Origin: Archivesica marissinica
Lineage: Eukaryota; Mollusca; Bivalvia; Venerida; Vesicomyidae
DNA: 64,000 nt
Reading direction: 5' to 3'
NCBI GenBank assembly: GCA_014843695.1
Contig: CM026401.1
Coordinates: forward strand, 23,665,455-23,729,454
The translations under genes were made by a program, and so were the position numbers. The notes below the pieces were generated by a model. That model saw only the letters and a program-made list of their open reading frames with translations, had not been told where the DNA came from and searched no databases. Positions 30,538-42,171 of the stretch are shown here, in pieces. Each line of letters begins with the position of its first letter. Positions within the stretch are counted from its first letter, which is position 1.

Positions 30538-32390
30538 TAAATGTATGTATGAAACTTCCAATGTACCAAAAAGTCTTTCAAAAGCTCTCATGTACGACCA
30601 CTTTTGAAAAAACCAAGTCTTGATGAAAACACACTTAAAAACTACAGACCTGTATCAAATCTACCTTATATCTCAAAGATTCTAGAAAAAGTAGTCAGCT
30701 CTCGCATTGAAGAACATTTGACACAAAACAATCTCCATGAAGAGTATCAATCAGCATACAGAAAATTACATTCAACAGAAACCGCATTACTGAAAGTTCA
30801 ACATGACATCCTTCAATCACTGGACCAGAACAATGTTACAATATTAGTTCTACTCGATCTGTCAGCTGCATTCGATACAATTGATCACGACACGCTGCTA
30901 CACCGCCTGGAACACCATTTTGGTATTACTGACCAACCGCTCTCATGGATACGATCATATTTGACCGATCGTAGTCAAACTGTGTGCATTGATGACAAAC
31001 GTTCAAAACCAGTTCACATGCATTTCAGTGTGCCCCAAGGATCAGTGTTGGGTCCAAAATTTTATACAATGTATACAAAACCTGTTGGTTCTATTTGCAA
31101 AAGGCATGGACTTCACCATCATTTCTATGCTGACGATTCACAACTATACCTATCTTTCAAACCAACAGACAATCTATGTCAAACAGAAACAATACACCGC
31201 ATTGAAAGCTGTCTTCAGGAAATTGTATCTTGGATGCATAACAATATGCTAAAATTGAACTCTGACAAAACAGAAGTTATCGTTTTCGCTTCAAACCAAA
31301 ATGCCAAAATGATTGAAAACATGTCAGTAACTGTTGGAAACTCCACAGTTGAACCATCTTCATGTGTTAGAAACCTTTGGGCAATGCTCGACTCAAGGCT
31401 GAACATGGAGCAGCATGTCAACTCTGTCTGCAGGTCCTGCTATGGCCAAATACGGCAAATCGGTCATATTAGAAAATTCCTAACAGCTGATGCAACAAAA
31501 ACTCTAGTCAACTCATTAGTTACATCACGGTTAGACTATTGTAATATGCTGCTGACTGGGGTACCAAATACAATTCTGAACAAATTACAGAACGTCCAGA
31601 ATACAGCAGCGCGCCTAATTACAAAAACGTCCCGATACGATCACGTGTCTCCAATCCTGAAGGAGCTCCATTGGCTGCCAATACAATACAGGGTCCAGTA
31701 CAAGATCCTTACTCTGACCTACAAAGCACTACATCATCAGGCACCGAAGTATATCACTAACCTCATGAGTGTATATCAACCAACACGAAACTTAAGATCA
31801 AAGAATAGCTCACTTCGACTCGTGACACCAACAAATCGAACAGTAACATACGGAGACAGGAGTTTCGGAACAGCTGCGCCGAAATTATGGAATGCGTTAC
31901 CACCAGGAATAAGAGACTCTGAGACATTGTGTTTATTCAAAAGATCATTGAAAACTCACTTTTTTGTGCAAGCACATGGAGATTAATGTTCGACAATACT
32001 CTGGACGTGCATAAAGTGACTGTGTGTATATAACATATTATTAATTATTTTGGATTTGTAACTACACTTATTTAATTTCGGATATACATGTTTTTTATCA
32101 CTGCTAAAATGACTTTTGTTTATCTATGTAAAATAGATTTATTTTACTTCATATTGTAATGTTGAAATACTTTTTGTTTTATTATTATGTCCTTTTGTAT
32201 TTGTTCTTAAACTTTATCTGTAAATTGCAAGCATTATTTTAAGTATAAGGTTTATCTGTACTTTTACCACTTGACTTCTATTTTTGTACTTTTTATTCTA
32301 TATGTGTTAATTGTTACATGAACATGTAAAGCGCTTTTGAACGCATAATTTTTATATGATAAAGGCGCTATATAAATATGGTATAATAAT
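30538..32390 (+). mobile_element. 5'-truncated non-LTR retrotransposon (CR1/L2/Jockey-like LINE)
   Basis: A 1853-bp insertion interrupts the 44-bp array. The 7-bp AATGTAT at 30531-30537 is repeated at 32391-32397, a target-site duplication. The element begins inside the reverse-transcriptase ORF, so the endonuclease part is missing, as expected from incomplete target-primed reverse transcription. After the ORF stop (31984) comes an AT-rich 3' region. It ends with a GC-containing hairpin-like tail (AAAGCGCTTTTGAACGC, then AAGGCGCTATATAAATATG) and a short ATAATAATAAT microsatellite. Tails of this type are common in CR1/L2-like LINEs of marine invertebrates, from memory. A pyrimidine-poor, T-rich stretch at 32040-32300 lies between ORF and tail. 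Confidence 0.92.
30604..31986 (+). CDS. LINE reverse transcriptase (partial ORF2 protein)
   Basis: This 460-codon frame encodes most of a retrotransposon reverse transcriptase, the enzyme that copies element RNA into DNA at a nicked target. Visible motifs in order are NYRPVSNLPYISKILEKV (residues 13-30), motif A LLDLSAAFDTIDH (83-95), motif B PQGSVLGP (144-151), catalytic FYADDSQLYL (174-183) and LNSDKTEVIVF (218-228). A C-terminal region follows with LDYCNMLLTGVP, HWLPIQYRV and YGDRSFGTAAPKLWNALP, typical of this group. The catalytic aspartates are present. The first codon is TTG, not a true start. The same frame continues upstream as HVRPLLKKPSL, and the expected preceding VPKSLSKAL is readable in another frame, so a frameshift lies near 30585-30592. 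The endonuclease domain is absent. The copy is young but cannot act alone. Confidence 0.93.
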   Translation: MKKPSLDENTLKNYRPVSNLPYISKILEKVVSSRIEEHLTQNNLHEEYQSAYRKLHSTETALLKVQHDILQSLDQNNVTILVLLDLSAAFDTIDHDTLLHRLEHHFGITDQPLSWIRSYLTDRSQTVCIDDKRSKPVHMHFSVPQGSVLGPKFYTMYTKPVGSICKRHGLHHHFYADDSQLYLSFKPTDNLCQTETIHRIESCLQEIVSWMHNNMLKLNSDKTEVIVFASNQNAKMIENMSVTVGNSTVEPSSCVRNLWAMLDSRLNMEQHVNSVCRSCYGQIRQIGHIRKFLTADATKTLVNSLVTSRLDYCNMLLTGVPNTILNKLQNVQNTAARLITKTSRYDHVSPILKELHWLPIQYRVQYKILTLTYKALHHQAPKYITNLMSVYQPTRNLRSKNSSLRLVTPTNRTVTYGDRSFGTAAPKLWNALPPGIRDSETLCLFKRSLKTHFFVQAHGD

Positions 32391-33513
32391 AATGTATGCT
32401 ATATTTGAACTGGTGGTGTTACTATTATATGTGTCAATGTATGCTATATTTGAACTGGTGGTGTTACTATATATGTGTGTCAATGTATGCTATATTTGAA
32501 CTGGTGGTGTTACTATTATATGTGTCAATGTATGCTATATTTGAACTGGTGGTGTTACTATATATGTGTCAATGTATGCTATATTTGAACTGGTGGTGTT
32601 ACTATTATATGTGTCAATGTATGTTATATTTGAACTGGTGGTGTTACTATTATATGTGTCAATGTATGTTATATTTGAACTGGTGGTGTTACTATATATG
32701 TGTCAATGTATGTTATATTTGAACTGGTGTTGTTACTATATATGTGTCAATGTATGCTATATTTGAACTGGTGGTGTTACTATATATGTGTCAATGTATG
32801 TTATATTTGAACTGGTGGTGTTACTATATATGTGTCAATGTATGCTATATTTGAACTGGTGGTGTTACTATATATGTGTCAATGTATGCTATATTTGAAC
32901 TGGTGGTGTTACTATATATGTGTCAATGTATGCTATATTTGAACTGGTGATGTTACTATATATGTGTCAATGTATGCTATATTTGAACTGGTGGTGTTAC
33001 TATATATGTGTCAATGTATGCTATATTTGAACTGGTGGTGTTACTATATATGTGTCAATGTATGTTATATTTGAACTGGTGGTGTTACTATTATATGTGT
33101 CAATGTATGCTATATTTGAACTGGTGTTGTTACTATATATGTGTCAATGTATGTTATATTTGAACTGGTGGTGTTACTATATATGTGTCAATGTATGTTA
33201 TATTTGAACTGGTGGTGTTACTATTATATGTGTCAATGTATGTTATATTTGAACTGGTGGTGTTACTATATATGTGTCAATGTATGCTATATTTGAACTG
33301 GTGGTGTTACTATATATGTGTCAATGTATGTTATATTTGAACTGGTGTTGTTACTATATATGTGTCAATGTATGTTATATTTGAACTGGTGGTGTTACTA
33401 TATATGTGTCAATGTATGCTATATTTGAACTGGTGGTGTTACTATTATATGTGTCAATGTATGCTATATTTGAACTGGTGGTGTTACTATTATATGTGTC
33501 AATGTATGCTATA
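32391..33513. repeat. 44-bp minisatellite, right part, about 25 copies, ending at a gap
   Basis: The unit is the same as at 29280-30537 and resumes mid-unit after the LINE. ACTATTATATG variants are common here, whereas the left part has ACTACTATATG. The array runs into the gap. Confidence 0.97.
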
Positions 33514-34513
33514 NNNNNNNNNNNNNNNNNNNNNNNNNNNNNNNNNNNNNNNNNNNNNNNNNNNNNNNNNNNNNNNNNNNNNNNNNNNNNNNNNNNNNNN
33601 NNNNNNNNNNNNNNNNNNNNNNNNNNNNNNNNNNNNNNNNNNNNNNNNNNNNNNNNNNNNNNNNNNNNNNNNNNNNNNNNNNNNNNNNNNNNNNNNNNNN
33701 NNNNNNNNNNNNNNNNNNNNNNNNNNNNNNNNNNNNNNNNNNNNNNNNNNNNNNNNNNNNNNNNNNNNNNNNNNNNNNNNNNNNNNNNNNNNNNNNNNNN
33801 NNNNNNNNNNNNNNNNNNNNNNNNNNNNNNNNNNNNNNNNNNNNNNNNNNNNNNNNNNNNNNNNNNNNNNNNNNNNNNNNNNNNNNNNNNNNNNNNNNNN
33901 NNNNNNNNNNNNNNNNNNNNNNNNNNNNNNNNNNNNNNNNNNNNNNNNNNNNNNNNNNNNNNNNNNNNNNNNNNNNNNNNNNNNNNNNNNNNNNNNNNNN
34001 NNNNNNNNNNNNNNNNNNNNNNNNNNNNNNNNNNNNNNNNNNNNNNNNNNNNNNNNNNNNNNNNNNNNNNNNNNNNNNNNNNNNNNNNNNNNNNNNNNNN
34101 NNNNNNNNNNNNNNNNNNNNNNNNNNNNNNNNNNNNNNNNNNNNNNNNNNNNNNNNNNNNNNNNNNNNNNNNNNNNNNNNNNNNNNNNNNNNNNNNNNNN
34201 NNNNNNNNNNNNNNNNNNNNNNNNNNNNNNNNNNNNNNNNNNNNNNNNNNNNNNNNNNNNNNNNNNNNNNNNNNNNNNNNNNNNNNNNNNNNNNNNNNNN
34301 NNNNNNNNNNNNNNNNNNNNNNNNNNNNNNNNNNNNNNNNNNNNNNNNNNNNNNNNNNNNNNNNNNNNNNNNNNNNNNNNNNNNNNNNNNNNNNNNNNNN
34401 NNNNNNNNNNNNNNNNNNNNNNNNNNNNNNNNNNNNNNNNNNNNNNNNNNNNNNNNNNNNNNNNNNNNNNNNNNNNNNNNNNNNNNNNNNNNNNNNNNNN
34501 NNNNNNNNNNNNN
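33514..34513. other. Assembly gap, exactly 1000 N
   Basis: A placeholder run of N separates the 44-bp array from the 52-bp array. Frames reported across it are meaningless. Confidence 0.99.
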
Positions 34514-36150
34514 ACATATGTACAATACACATAAACCATCATATATATTACCCCCCACCCACCACTACATCTGTACAATACACATAAACCATCATATATA
34601 TTACCCCACCCACCACTACATCTGTACAATACACATAAACCATCATATATATTACCCCCACCCACCACTACATATGTACAATACACATAAACCATCATAT
34701 ATATTACCCCCACCCACCACTACATCTGTACAATACACATAAACCATCATATATATTACCCCCACCCACCACTACATATGTACAATACACATAAACCATC
34801 ATATATATTACCCACCACCCACCACTACATATGTACAATACACATAAACCATCATATATATTACCCCCACCCACCACTACATATGTACAATACACATAAA
34901 CCATCATATATATTACCCCCACCCACCACTACATATGTACAATACACATAAACCATCATATATATTACCCCCACCCACCACTACATCTGTACAATACACA
35001 TAAACCATCATATATATTACCCCCACCCACCACTACATATGTACAATACACATAAACCATCATATATATTACCCCCACCCACCACTACATCTGTACAATA
35101 CACATAAACCATCATATATATTACCCCACCCACCACTACATATGTACAATACACATAAACCATCATATATATTACCCCACCCACCACTACATATGTACAA
35201 TACACATAAACCATCATATATATTACCCCACCCACCACTACATATGTACAATACACATAAACCATCATATATATTACCCCCACCCACCACTACATATGTA
35301 CAATACACATAAACCATCATATATATTACCCCCACCCACCACTACATCTGTACAATACACATAAACCATCATATATATTACCCCACCCACCACTACTATA
35401 TGTACAATACACATAAACCATCATATATATTCCCCCACCCACCACTACATATGTACAATACACATACACCATCATATATATTACCCCCCCACCCACCACT
35501 ACATCTGTACAATACACATAAACCATCATATATATTACCCCACCCACCACTACATCTGTACAATACACATAAACCATCATATATATTACCCCCCACCCAC
35601 CACTACATATGTACAATACACATAAACCATCATATATATTACCCCCACCCACCACTACATCTGTACAATACACATAAACCATCATATATATTACCCCACC
35701 CACCACTACATATGTACAATACACATAAACCATCATATATATTACCCCCCCCACCACTACATATGTACAATACACATAAACCATCATATATATTACCCCA
35801 CCCACCACTACATATGTACAATACACATAAACCATCATATATATTACCCCCACCCACCACTACATCTGTACAATACACATAAACCATCATATATATTACC
35901 CCACCCACCACTACATCTGTACAATACACATAAACCATCATATATATTACCCCACCCACCACTACATATGTACAATACACATAAACCATCATATATATTA
36001 CCCCACCCACCACTACATATGTACAATACACATAAACCATCATATATATTACCCCCACCCACCACTACATATGTACAATACACATAAACCATCATATATA
36101 TTACCCCACCCACCACTACATCTGTACAATACACATAAACCATCATATAT
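34514..36150. repeat. 51-53-bp minisatellite with C-rich core, about 31 copies
   Basis: The unit contains ACATATGTACAATACACATA, then AACCATCATATATATTACCC and a C-rich CCACCCACCACT. Length varies with the C run (4 to 7 C). A second variable site is ACATCTGT versus ACATATGT. The reverse strand carries GGTGGGTGGGGG in each unit. Confidence 0.97.
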
Positions 36151-36339
36151 TAGAGTATAGGGATTTGGTGCAAGATGAGTTGGGGTTATCAATCAGGCGC
36201 GGCGCTAGGAATTTCTGGAGGGGGTTCGAAGTGCGACGGCCCGTAGGGCAGGAGGCCACTAGGGGGGTCCGGGGGCATGCTCCCCCTGAAAATGTTTAAA
36301 TCTGGAAGCTCTGAAATGGCATTTCGTGCATTCTAGAGC

Positions 36340-37086
36340 TCAAAATGTATGGTTAAAACAGATGGCAGGAACAAGCATCAGCAGCTTCACAGAGAGCTGT
36401 GAAAGTTTGTTAAATCGTGTATCCATCTCACTGATGATGCAGTCAAGAAGTGGAATGGCAACTGTACGGCGATAATATTCTTCTGGCGTATCAGCGGGCT
36501 GATTTTGACGATGGATCTGGCATTTGGCAATGCGTGGCAAAGACGGATCAACGTTTAGTTTCTCTGCGATGCGTTCGGCTTGTTTGTAGATCTTTTTGAA
36601 ACCTTCTTCAAAGTTGTCACGTGTCGCTTTCATATCAGACGCGGTTTCATCAATCAACTGGTAAGCTTTTACAATGTCTATCATTTGACCCTGAAGGTAG
36701 ACGGTAACGCCGTGAAGAGGGTGCAACAGGTAATACAGCGACACCAGACCAACAATAAATCCGAAATCCGTCACAGCTTTAGCGTGAGCAATTGCATCTT
36801 TCTTTGATTCCGAGTCCCAGCCTTCCGTAAACGCCTTATCAAAATCATCCATGTCCGGGTGAGTACCACTGATGATATCAAAGCACTCTACCAGGAATGG
36901 TAGGGCCAGGTAGAAATGCTCATAAGCGGTATCGCGCTCCGACCAACGGGTCTTGCACATGCCAATTATCACTTTTCTAGTAGTGGCATTGTGAACGTGA
37001 CGTTTTTCCGCTATCATTTCTATGGGCCTTTCCCGTTTTGGAGAGTAGTTGAAGAAGATAGCTACATCCTTCATGGTAGCAATCAC
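36340..37086 (-). pseudogene. hAT transposase remnant, central part (DUF4371/THAP12-like group)
   Basis: On the minus strand 248 open codons encode the middle of a hAT transposase of the group annotated as 52-kDa repressor of the inhibitor of protein kinase-like or DUF4371. Characteristic stretches are DVAIFFNYSPKRERPI, CKTRWSERDTAYEHFYLALP, HAKAVTDFGFIVGLVSLYYL, LQGQMIDIVKAYQLIDETA and EEYYRRTVAIPLLDCIISEM. The frame begins with GTG, and a TAG lies upstream in frame at 37126-37128. The C-terminal dimerisation domain is missing, since the frame stops soon after LLMLVPAICFNHTF. The protein cannot be functional. Family assignment is from remembered sequence patterns. Confidence 0.85.
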
Positions 37087-37096
37087 ATGCTGTATG

Positions 37097-37300
37097 TTAT
37101 TCCTCTCGTATCTGTTTCTCTTCGTCTACAAAGCGAAAGCAAACTGATAGAATTTCATCATTGCTTGATATTACCTCATCCACCATTACAGTGTGAAAAC
37201 CTGATTTCTTAATCTCTGTAATAATATCTGCTTGGATGATGGAGTGGCCAATCAAATGAATCATCTCATTTTGCGACTGGTGATGATGATATGAAGCATT
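37097..37300 (-). pseudogene. hAT transposase remnant, N-terminal DUF4371 part
   Basis: In a different minus-strand frame, read from about 37300 down to a TAA at 37097, the translation includes QNEMIHLIGHSIIQADIITE, KKSGFHTVMVDEV and ILSVCFRFVDEEKQIREE. This matches the first half of a DUF4371 hAT transposase. The stop follows directly, and the central part (36340-37086) resumes at a later point of the protein in another frame. An internal deletion of coding sequence therefore joins the two. Confidence 0.75.
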
Positions 37301-37352
37301 CCTTTATACACCATTAACTGAACCGAACCACCCTGGCGCCGCCCCTGTCAAT

Positions 37353-38095
37353 ACATATGTACGTTGCCGTGTAAATGGTCGTGATCTCATTACTGCTATA
37401 TTAGTTAACAATAGCGGAGTCGGGGGGTGGGGGGTTCAAACTAGATCACTGATCAGCTGATAGAATCGCTTTGCTAGAAAATTAATGCAAGGGAAATAAG
37501 CCGCACGGTAATGTAGCAGTAGTAAGCAACACGTTAATTCCCTTGTAATATCCGCCACTATTTTGGGCGGGATCATTCGAAATATCATATATGGGGTAAA
37601 TCATATATTTCTTGTTATATAAATGAAAATTCCTGTGAGATACTACGATAGTTCGATTGCGTCTGGCTTGTTTTCACGTCAATTGTTTTCTGAAAAAAAT
37701 ACATAGGAGGTAATGTAAATAGTATATATAATCAATTGGGTTTGTTCTCATTAAAATGATATAAAAGAGTGTATTTGGAAAACAACAAACATACTATTTT
37801 ATATTTTAAACATGTGGTGAATTTGTATTGATTGTTTTGGCATAACATTAGGTTTTATGGCGACTCTCCATTTACCACTGGCGGGGGAAGACCCAGGGTG
37901 CCCCTCTGAGCAGTAACTCAGGCATAGACAGGCATCCTTGGTAGAACCATCGACACTCCATAAGCCAGTTGGATAGCTTCTTCCATGAAATAATTCAACA
38001 CCCCAAGTTGGATGCGAACTTCTACAGATGAGAGGTAATTGAAAGTGTGCACTCGCCCACAGACATCTATCTTGTTAACCAGTGATGTAGCAACG
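37353..38095. other. Unique spacer, possibly an old dispersed repeat at its right end
   Basis: No gene was found. The segment 37860-38090 is less AT-rich (GGCGGGGGAAGACCCAGG, CCTTGGTAGAACCATCGACA) than its surroundings. It could be an old dispersed element, but I cannot assign it. Confidence 0.5.
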
Positions 38096-38953
38096 GTTTG
38101 GGTATTGAAGACACTGGCCAGGTATCGTTTTGACTGCTATGGTTGGTCTGTGCACCGGCCAGGTTTTGTTTTGATTGCTACGGTAGGTCAGTGCACCGGC
38201 CAGGTTTTGTTTTGACTGTTGCGGTAGGTCTGTGCACCGGCCAGGTTTTGTTTTGACTGTTGGGGTAAGTGAGTGTACCGGCCAGGTTTTGTTTTGACTG
38301 TTGCGGTAGGTCTGTGCACCGGCCAGGTTTTATTTTGACTGCTACGGTAGGGCCGTGCACCGGCCTGGTTTTGATTGCTACGGTAGGTTCGTGCACCGGC
38401 CAGGTTTTGTTTTGACTGCTATGGTAGGTCTGTGCACCGGCCTGGTTTCATTTTGACTGCTACGGTAGGTCCATGCACCGGCCTGGTTTTGTATTGACTG
38501 CTACGGTAGGTCCGTGCACCGGCAAGGTTTTGTTTTGATTGCTACGGTAGGTCCGTGCACCGCCAGGTTTTGTTTGATTGCTATGTTAGGTCTGTGCACC
38601 GGCCTGGTTTTGTTTTGACTGCTACGGTAGGTCCGTGCACCGGCCTGGTTTTGTTTTGATTGCTACGGTAGTCTGTGCACCGCCAGGTTTTTTTGACTGC
38701 TATGGTAGGTCTGTGCACCGGCCAGGTTTTGTTTTGACTGCTATGGTAGGTCTGTGCACCGGCCTGGTTTTGTTTTGACTGCTACGGTAGGTCCGTGCAC
38801 CGGCCTGGTTTTGTTTTGATTGCTACGGTAGGTTCGTGCACCGGCCAGGTTTTGTTTTGACTGCTATGGTAGGTCTGTGCACCGGCCTGGTTTTGTTTTG
38901 ACTGCTATGGTAGGTCTGTGCACCGGCCTGGTTTTGTTTTGACTGCTATGGTC
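38096..38953. repeat. 41-bp minisatellite, about 20 copies
   Basis: The unit joins GGTAGGTCTGTGCACCGGCC and AGGTTTTGTTTTGACTGCTA. Units alternate CCAGG with CCTGG and CTACGG with CTATGG. GTGCAC and CCGG palindromes recur in each unit. A few copies lack 1-6 bases. Confidence 0.96.
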
Positions 38954-39870
38954 TGAAATTGCATATATTCTACTTCTCTTAATGTATTTCAGTTGTTTTT
39001 TAGTTGGCGGGTTATAATGTATATTTCAAAATTGTAAAGGAGCCGATTACCCCGACGCCCCCACCCCAGAATAACATTTTCGTAGTATTATCATATTAAT
39101 ATTACATCATATGTATTTTGGGTCACATAGCAAGTATAAAGTCGCCCCTGCTGATAAACATGCTACATCCTGACCGGAGCTCAATTCGAACCCTTAGTGT
39201 GGGGTTATTCTTTCAGAAGAGGATTTATTTCAGATTTACAATGAGTCAAACTGATTGAGTTAGGTTATGAAATGGTCCGGGATATCGTTGCACGGACGTT
39301 TTTAATATATGCACAAGCCATATTGCCCCTACTAGGACAGACCTACGTCTAACTGAACATAAAATGCCCCTACCAATATAGTACATTGTTCAATGCATAT
39401 TACGTCCCAACCGCTAACTGATTCTACGCCCATGGTAATGTAATGTGGTAATTTTGATTTGACGACTTTTGTAAAAATGAGTTATTTTTTATTTTGCTTG
39501 TTCACCCCTAAGCGGCCTCAGTATTTCGATAATGTAAAGTTGCAAACACGTGGCTTCGGAAAATGTAAACAATTCTAAAACGAAAGTAGAAAATACTGTC
39601 AAATGAAATTTCAACCAATTTTGTTTATTGACATACTTTAAATTACGGTGAATTTAGGAAGCCGTAGCTAATTTATATTTGCTGAATTTAACTAATTTTC
39701 AAACAATATAATCCAACATTTGGTTACGGTTTAAATAAAACCCTACTGTACCCCGAATAAACAGCATCCGAGACAAACCCATTAAGCACTAAAGGGTGTT
39801 TACCCTGCCTACCCTACTTGATTAAGCCAGATGTCGCGCACTTGATTAATGGACTTGACTGAAAACAAAT
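38954..39870. other. Unique AT-rich sequence upstream of a candidate first exon
   Basis: No repeat or ORF is convincing. If 39871 is a real translation start, the promoter and 5' UTR of that gene would lie here. I see no clear TATA box or CpG island. Confidence 0.5.
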
Positions 39871-39948
39871 ATGGCTGCACCCGGAGTACACGAATTAACA
39901 CTTGGGAAGAGAAAGACACCCATAGAACTTGACAGCCTTTCGCGAGAG
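39871..39948 (+). CDS. Candidate first coding exon of an unidentified gene
   Basis: ATG at 39871 has a good start context (A at -3, G at +4). It opens 26 codons beginning MAAPGVHELTLGKRK and ending LDSLSRE, followed at once by a donor-like GTTAGT at 39949. The exon ends in phase 0. The upstream region is AT-rich single-copy sequence, and the peptide is non-repetitive and looks protein-like. A phase-0 acceptor that could follow it lies at 56436. I do not recognise the protein; the short polar N-terminus vaguely resembles that of coiled-coil golgins such as GCC2, but this is only a hunch. Confidence 0.5.
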
Positions 39949-41284
39949 GTTAGTTGCTAATTAAAACAGATGTAAAACACATTTATGGATATATCATTGT
40001 TTTTTGGTGCACAAGTATGAGGATAAAGCAGCGAAAACCGGAAAAATCTATCGGGGTATGGTGATTTTTATAATCGCATGCGTACTGTTTCAACAAGGGA
40101 ACGTACTGTTAGATTTCATGTTTGCTTGTCGGTATGCGGTAAATCAGGGGAATGCTGACTGAAATAGTGTGCATGTTATGTACTTGTTTGAATATTTATT
40201 TATGTACTTGTTTGTCTATGTTTGAATATTTATTTGTTATGAAATATATTAACGTCCGAGTATTTCACTATTTGAACGATTTGGGGGCTCATACATGATG
40301 CAAATGGTGTTGAAGGAAATAGATATTGTTTTATTAAAAAAAAATACAAACACAATAATTCAAAACTTCCAAAATAATAATTATTAAATGCTTATTAAAA
40401 ATGGTATGAATTACTGTACTTGACAGTTGTAAGAGTTGATAAATTTATGTAAATCTGTGAACAATTGTTTTTTTCATGTCTATAAGAAAATTCTAGGTAA
40501 AATGTAGTCCAAATATTTAGACTGAAAAATGTGACATTTGACTATCCAGGTATTTTTCAAAGTCTAAACGCGTAGCATATTTTATATTCTAAAAAGTTGT
40601 TTTTATAAATTAAAATTGATGAACACACATACCGTTGTTTGAATTCTGCACAGTCTATGATGTCTTTTGACACAATATTATACAAGAAATCAACGTTTAA
40701 ATTTCATGGCAGATTTTCGCCGTTCCAAATCGTCCATTTTGAATATTTGATTATTGTGAAAAATAGAAATAATTAGATGTAATTTTTATCTTGCATGCCA
40801 TTACGGTGAACCTACATTGTAATAAGATTTCGCTCAATATAACGTTCAATATATCAAATTGTTATTACGCATAAAACATAATTCATTCGGATTTCTTGCA
40901 AGACTGCGCAGAAATGGTGGGAGAATCTCACCTGTCTACTTCAAACAGCTAAATGATATGCACAACGGTAAGACAATATACTTTAAACATTCTTAATATC
41001 TATATTTAGGTTTATTCTTAACACCAATGCACACATTGAATGATTGATAACCGTTTATGTCCGGAAAGCTTCAAAATATTGGTCAGAAATCCCGCCATTG
41101 GATCGGGGCGGAAAGTACTATGCGAAAATGAGTTTTAACGATAAGACCTCGAAATAACCGAATATAATAATTTTATTAATAGGACTAGGTAAAATGATAA
41201 CATTTACAGTTTAGAACATTTGTATCAATATATAAAATTATATAAGTTTTTCTTCAGTCATAATTTCATTTATTTTTGAATAAT
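39949..41284. other. AT-rich unique sequence, probable intron
   Basis: There is a short local duplication of a TATGTACTTGTTTG and GAATATTTATTT pattern at 40175-40240. A possible small exon at 40903-40967 has an AG before and GTAAGA after it. Only one of its frames is open (LRRNGGRISPVYFKQLNDMHN split over phases 2 and 1), and its phase does not fit the 39871 exon directly. I treat it as weak. Confidence 0.4.
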
Positions 41285-41478
41285 TTCCAAATTATTGCAT
41301 CATGTCCAAATTATTGCATTATGTTCAAATTATTGCATTATGTCCAAACTATTACATCATGTCCAAATTATTGCATTATGTTCAAATTATTGCATTATGT
41401 CCAAATTATTACATTGTGTCCAAATGATCATATTATGTCCAAATTATTGCATTATGTTCAAATTATTGCATTATGTCC
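41285..41478. repeat. 19-bp minisatellite, about 10 copies
   Basis: CCAAATTATTGCATTATGT is repeated head to tail, with TCAAATT, ACTATTACATC and GATCATATT variants. Confidence 0.95.
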
Positions 41479-41510
41479 CGAGAGGGTAATCTTATCATAT
41501 TTAAGCTAGA

Positions 41511-42171
41511 GTGATAGACCATTCAACATTACAGTATAAGTATATAGAGTGATAAACCATTCAACATTATGGTATAAGTCTAGAATGATAGGCCATTCAA
41601 CATTATGGTATAAGTCTAGAGTGATAGACCATTCAACATTACAGTATACGTCTAGAGTGATAAACCATTCAACATTACAGTATAAGTCTAGAGTGATAAA
41701 CCATTCAACATTACAGTATAAGTCTAGAGTGATAAACCATTCAACATTACAGTATAAGTATATAGAGTGATAGACCATTCAACATTACAGTATAAGTCTA
41801 GAGTGTTAGACCATTCAACATTACAGTATAAGTTTAGAGTGATAAACCATTCAACATTATGGTATAAGTCTAGAATGATAGGCCATTCAACATTACAGTA
41901 TAAGTCTAGAGTGATAAACCATTCAACATTACGGTATAAGTCTAGAGTGATAGACCATTCAACATTACAGTATAAGTCTAGAGTGATAAACCATTCAACA
42001 TTACGGTATAAGTTTAGAGTGATAAACCATTCAACATTACAGTATAAGTCTAGAGTGATAAACCATTCAACATTACACAGTATAAGTCTAGAGTGATAAA
42101 CCATTCAACATTACAGTATAAATATAGAGTGATAAACCATTCAACATTACGGTATAAGTCTAGAGTGATAA
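41511..42171. repeat. 36-bp minisatellite, about 18 copies
   Basis: The unit is GTGATAAACCATTCAACATT followed by ACAGTATAAGTCTAGA. Variants are GATAGACC or GATAGGCC, and ATGG, ACGG or ACAG before TATAAG. Both strands are open over several units only because 36 is a multiple of three. Confidence 0.96.

Larger units (their letters stand above)
36194..37347 (-). mobile_element. Internally deleted hAT-type DNA transposon
   Basis: The element begins CAGGCGCGGCGCTAGGA at 36194, and its other end, read on the minus strand from 37347, is CAGGGGCGGCGCCAGGG. This is a 17-bp imperfect terminal inverted repeat with 3 mismatches. TCAAT directly precedes the left end (36189-36193) and directly follows the right end (37348-37352), giving a 5-bp candidate target duplication. 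Inside are two remnants of one transposase on the minus strand, and the left subterminal part is GC-rich (GGGGGTCCGGGGGCATGC). The 1154-bp length is far below an autonomous element. Confidence 0.82.

Noticed and set aside
36916..37212. Plus-strand 98-codon ORF
   Set aside because: It is an antisense shadow of the hAT transposase remnants on the minus strand.
38178..38396. 72-codon minus-strand ORF of repeated threonine, valine and lysine residues
   Set aside because: It is a by-product of the 41-bp repeat.
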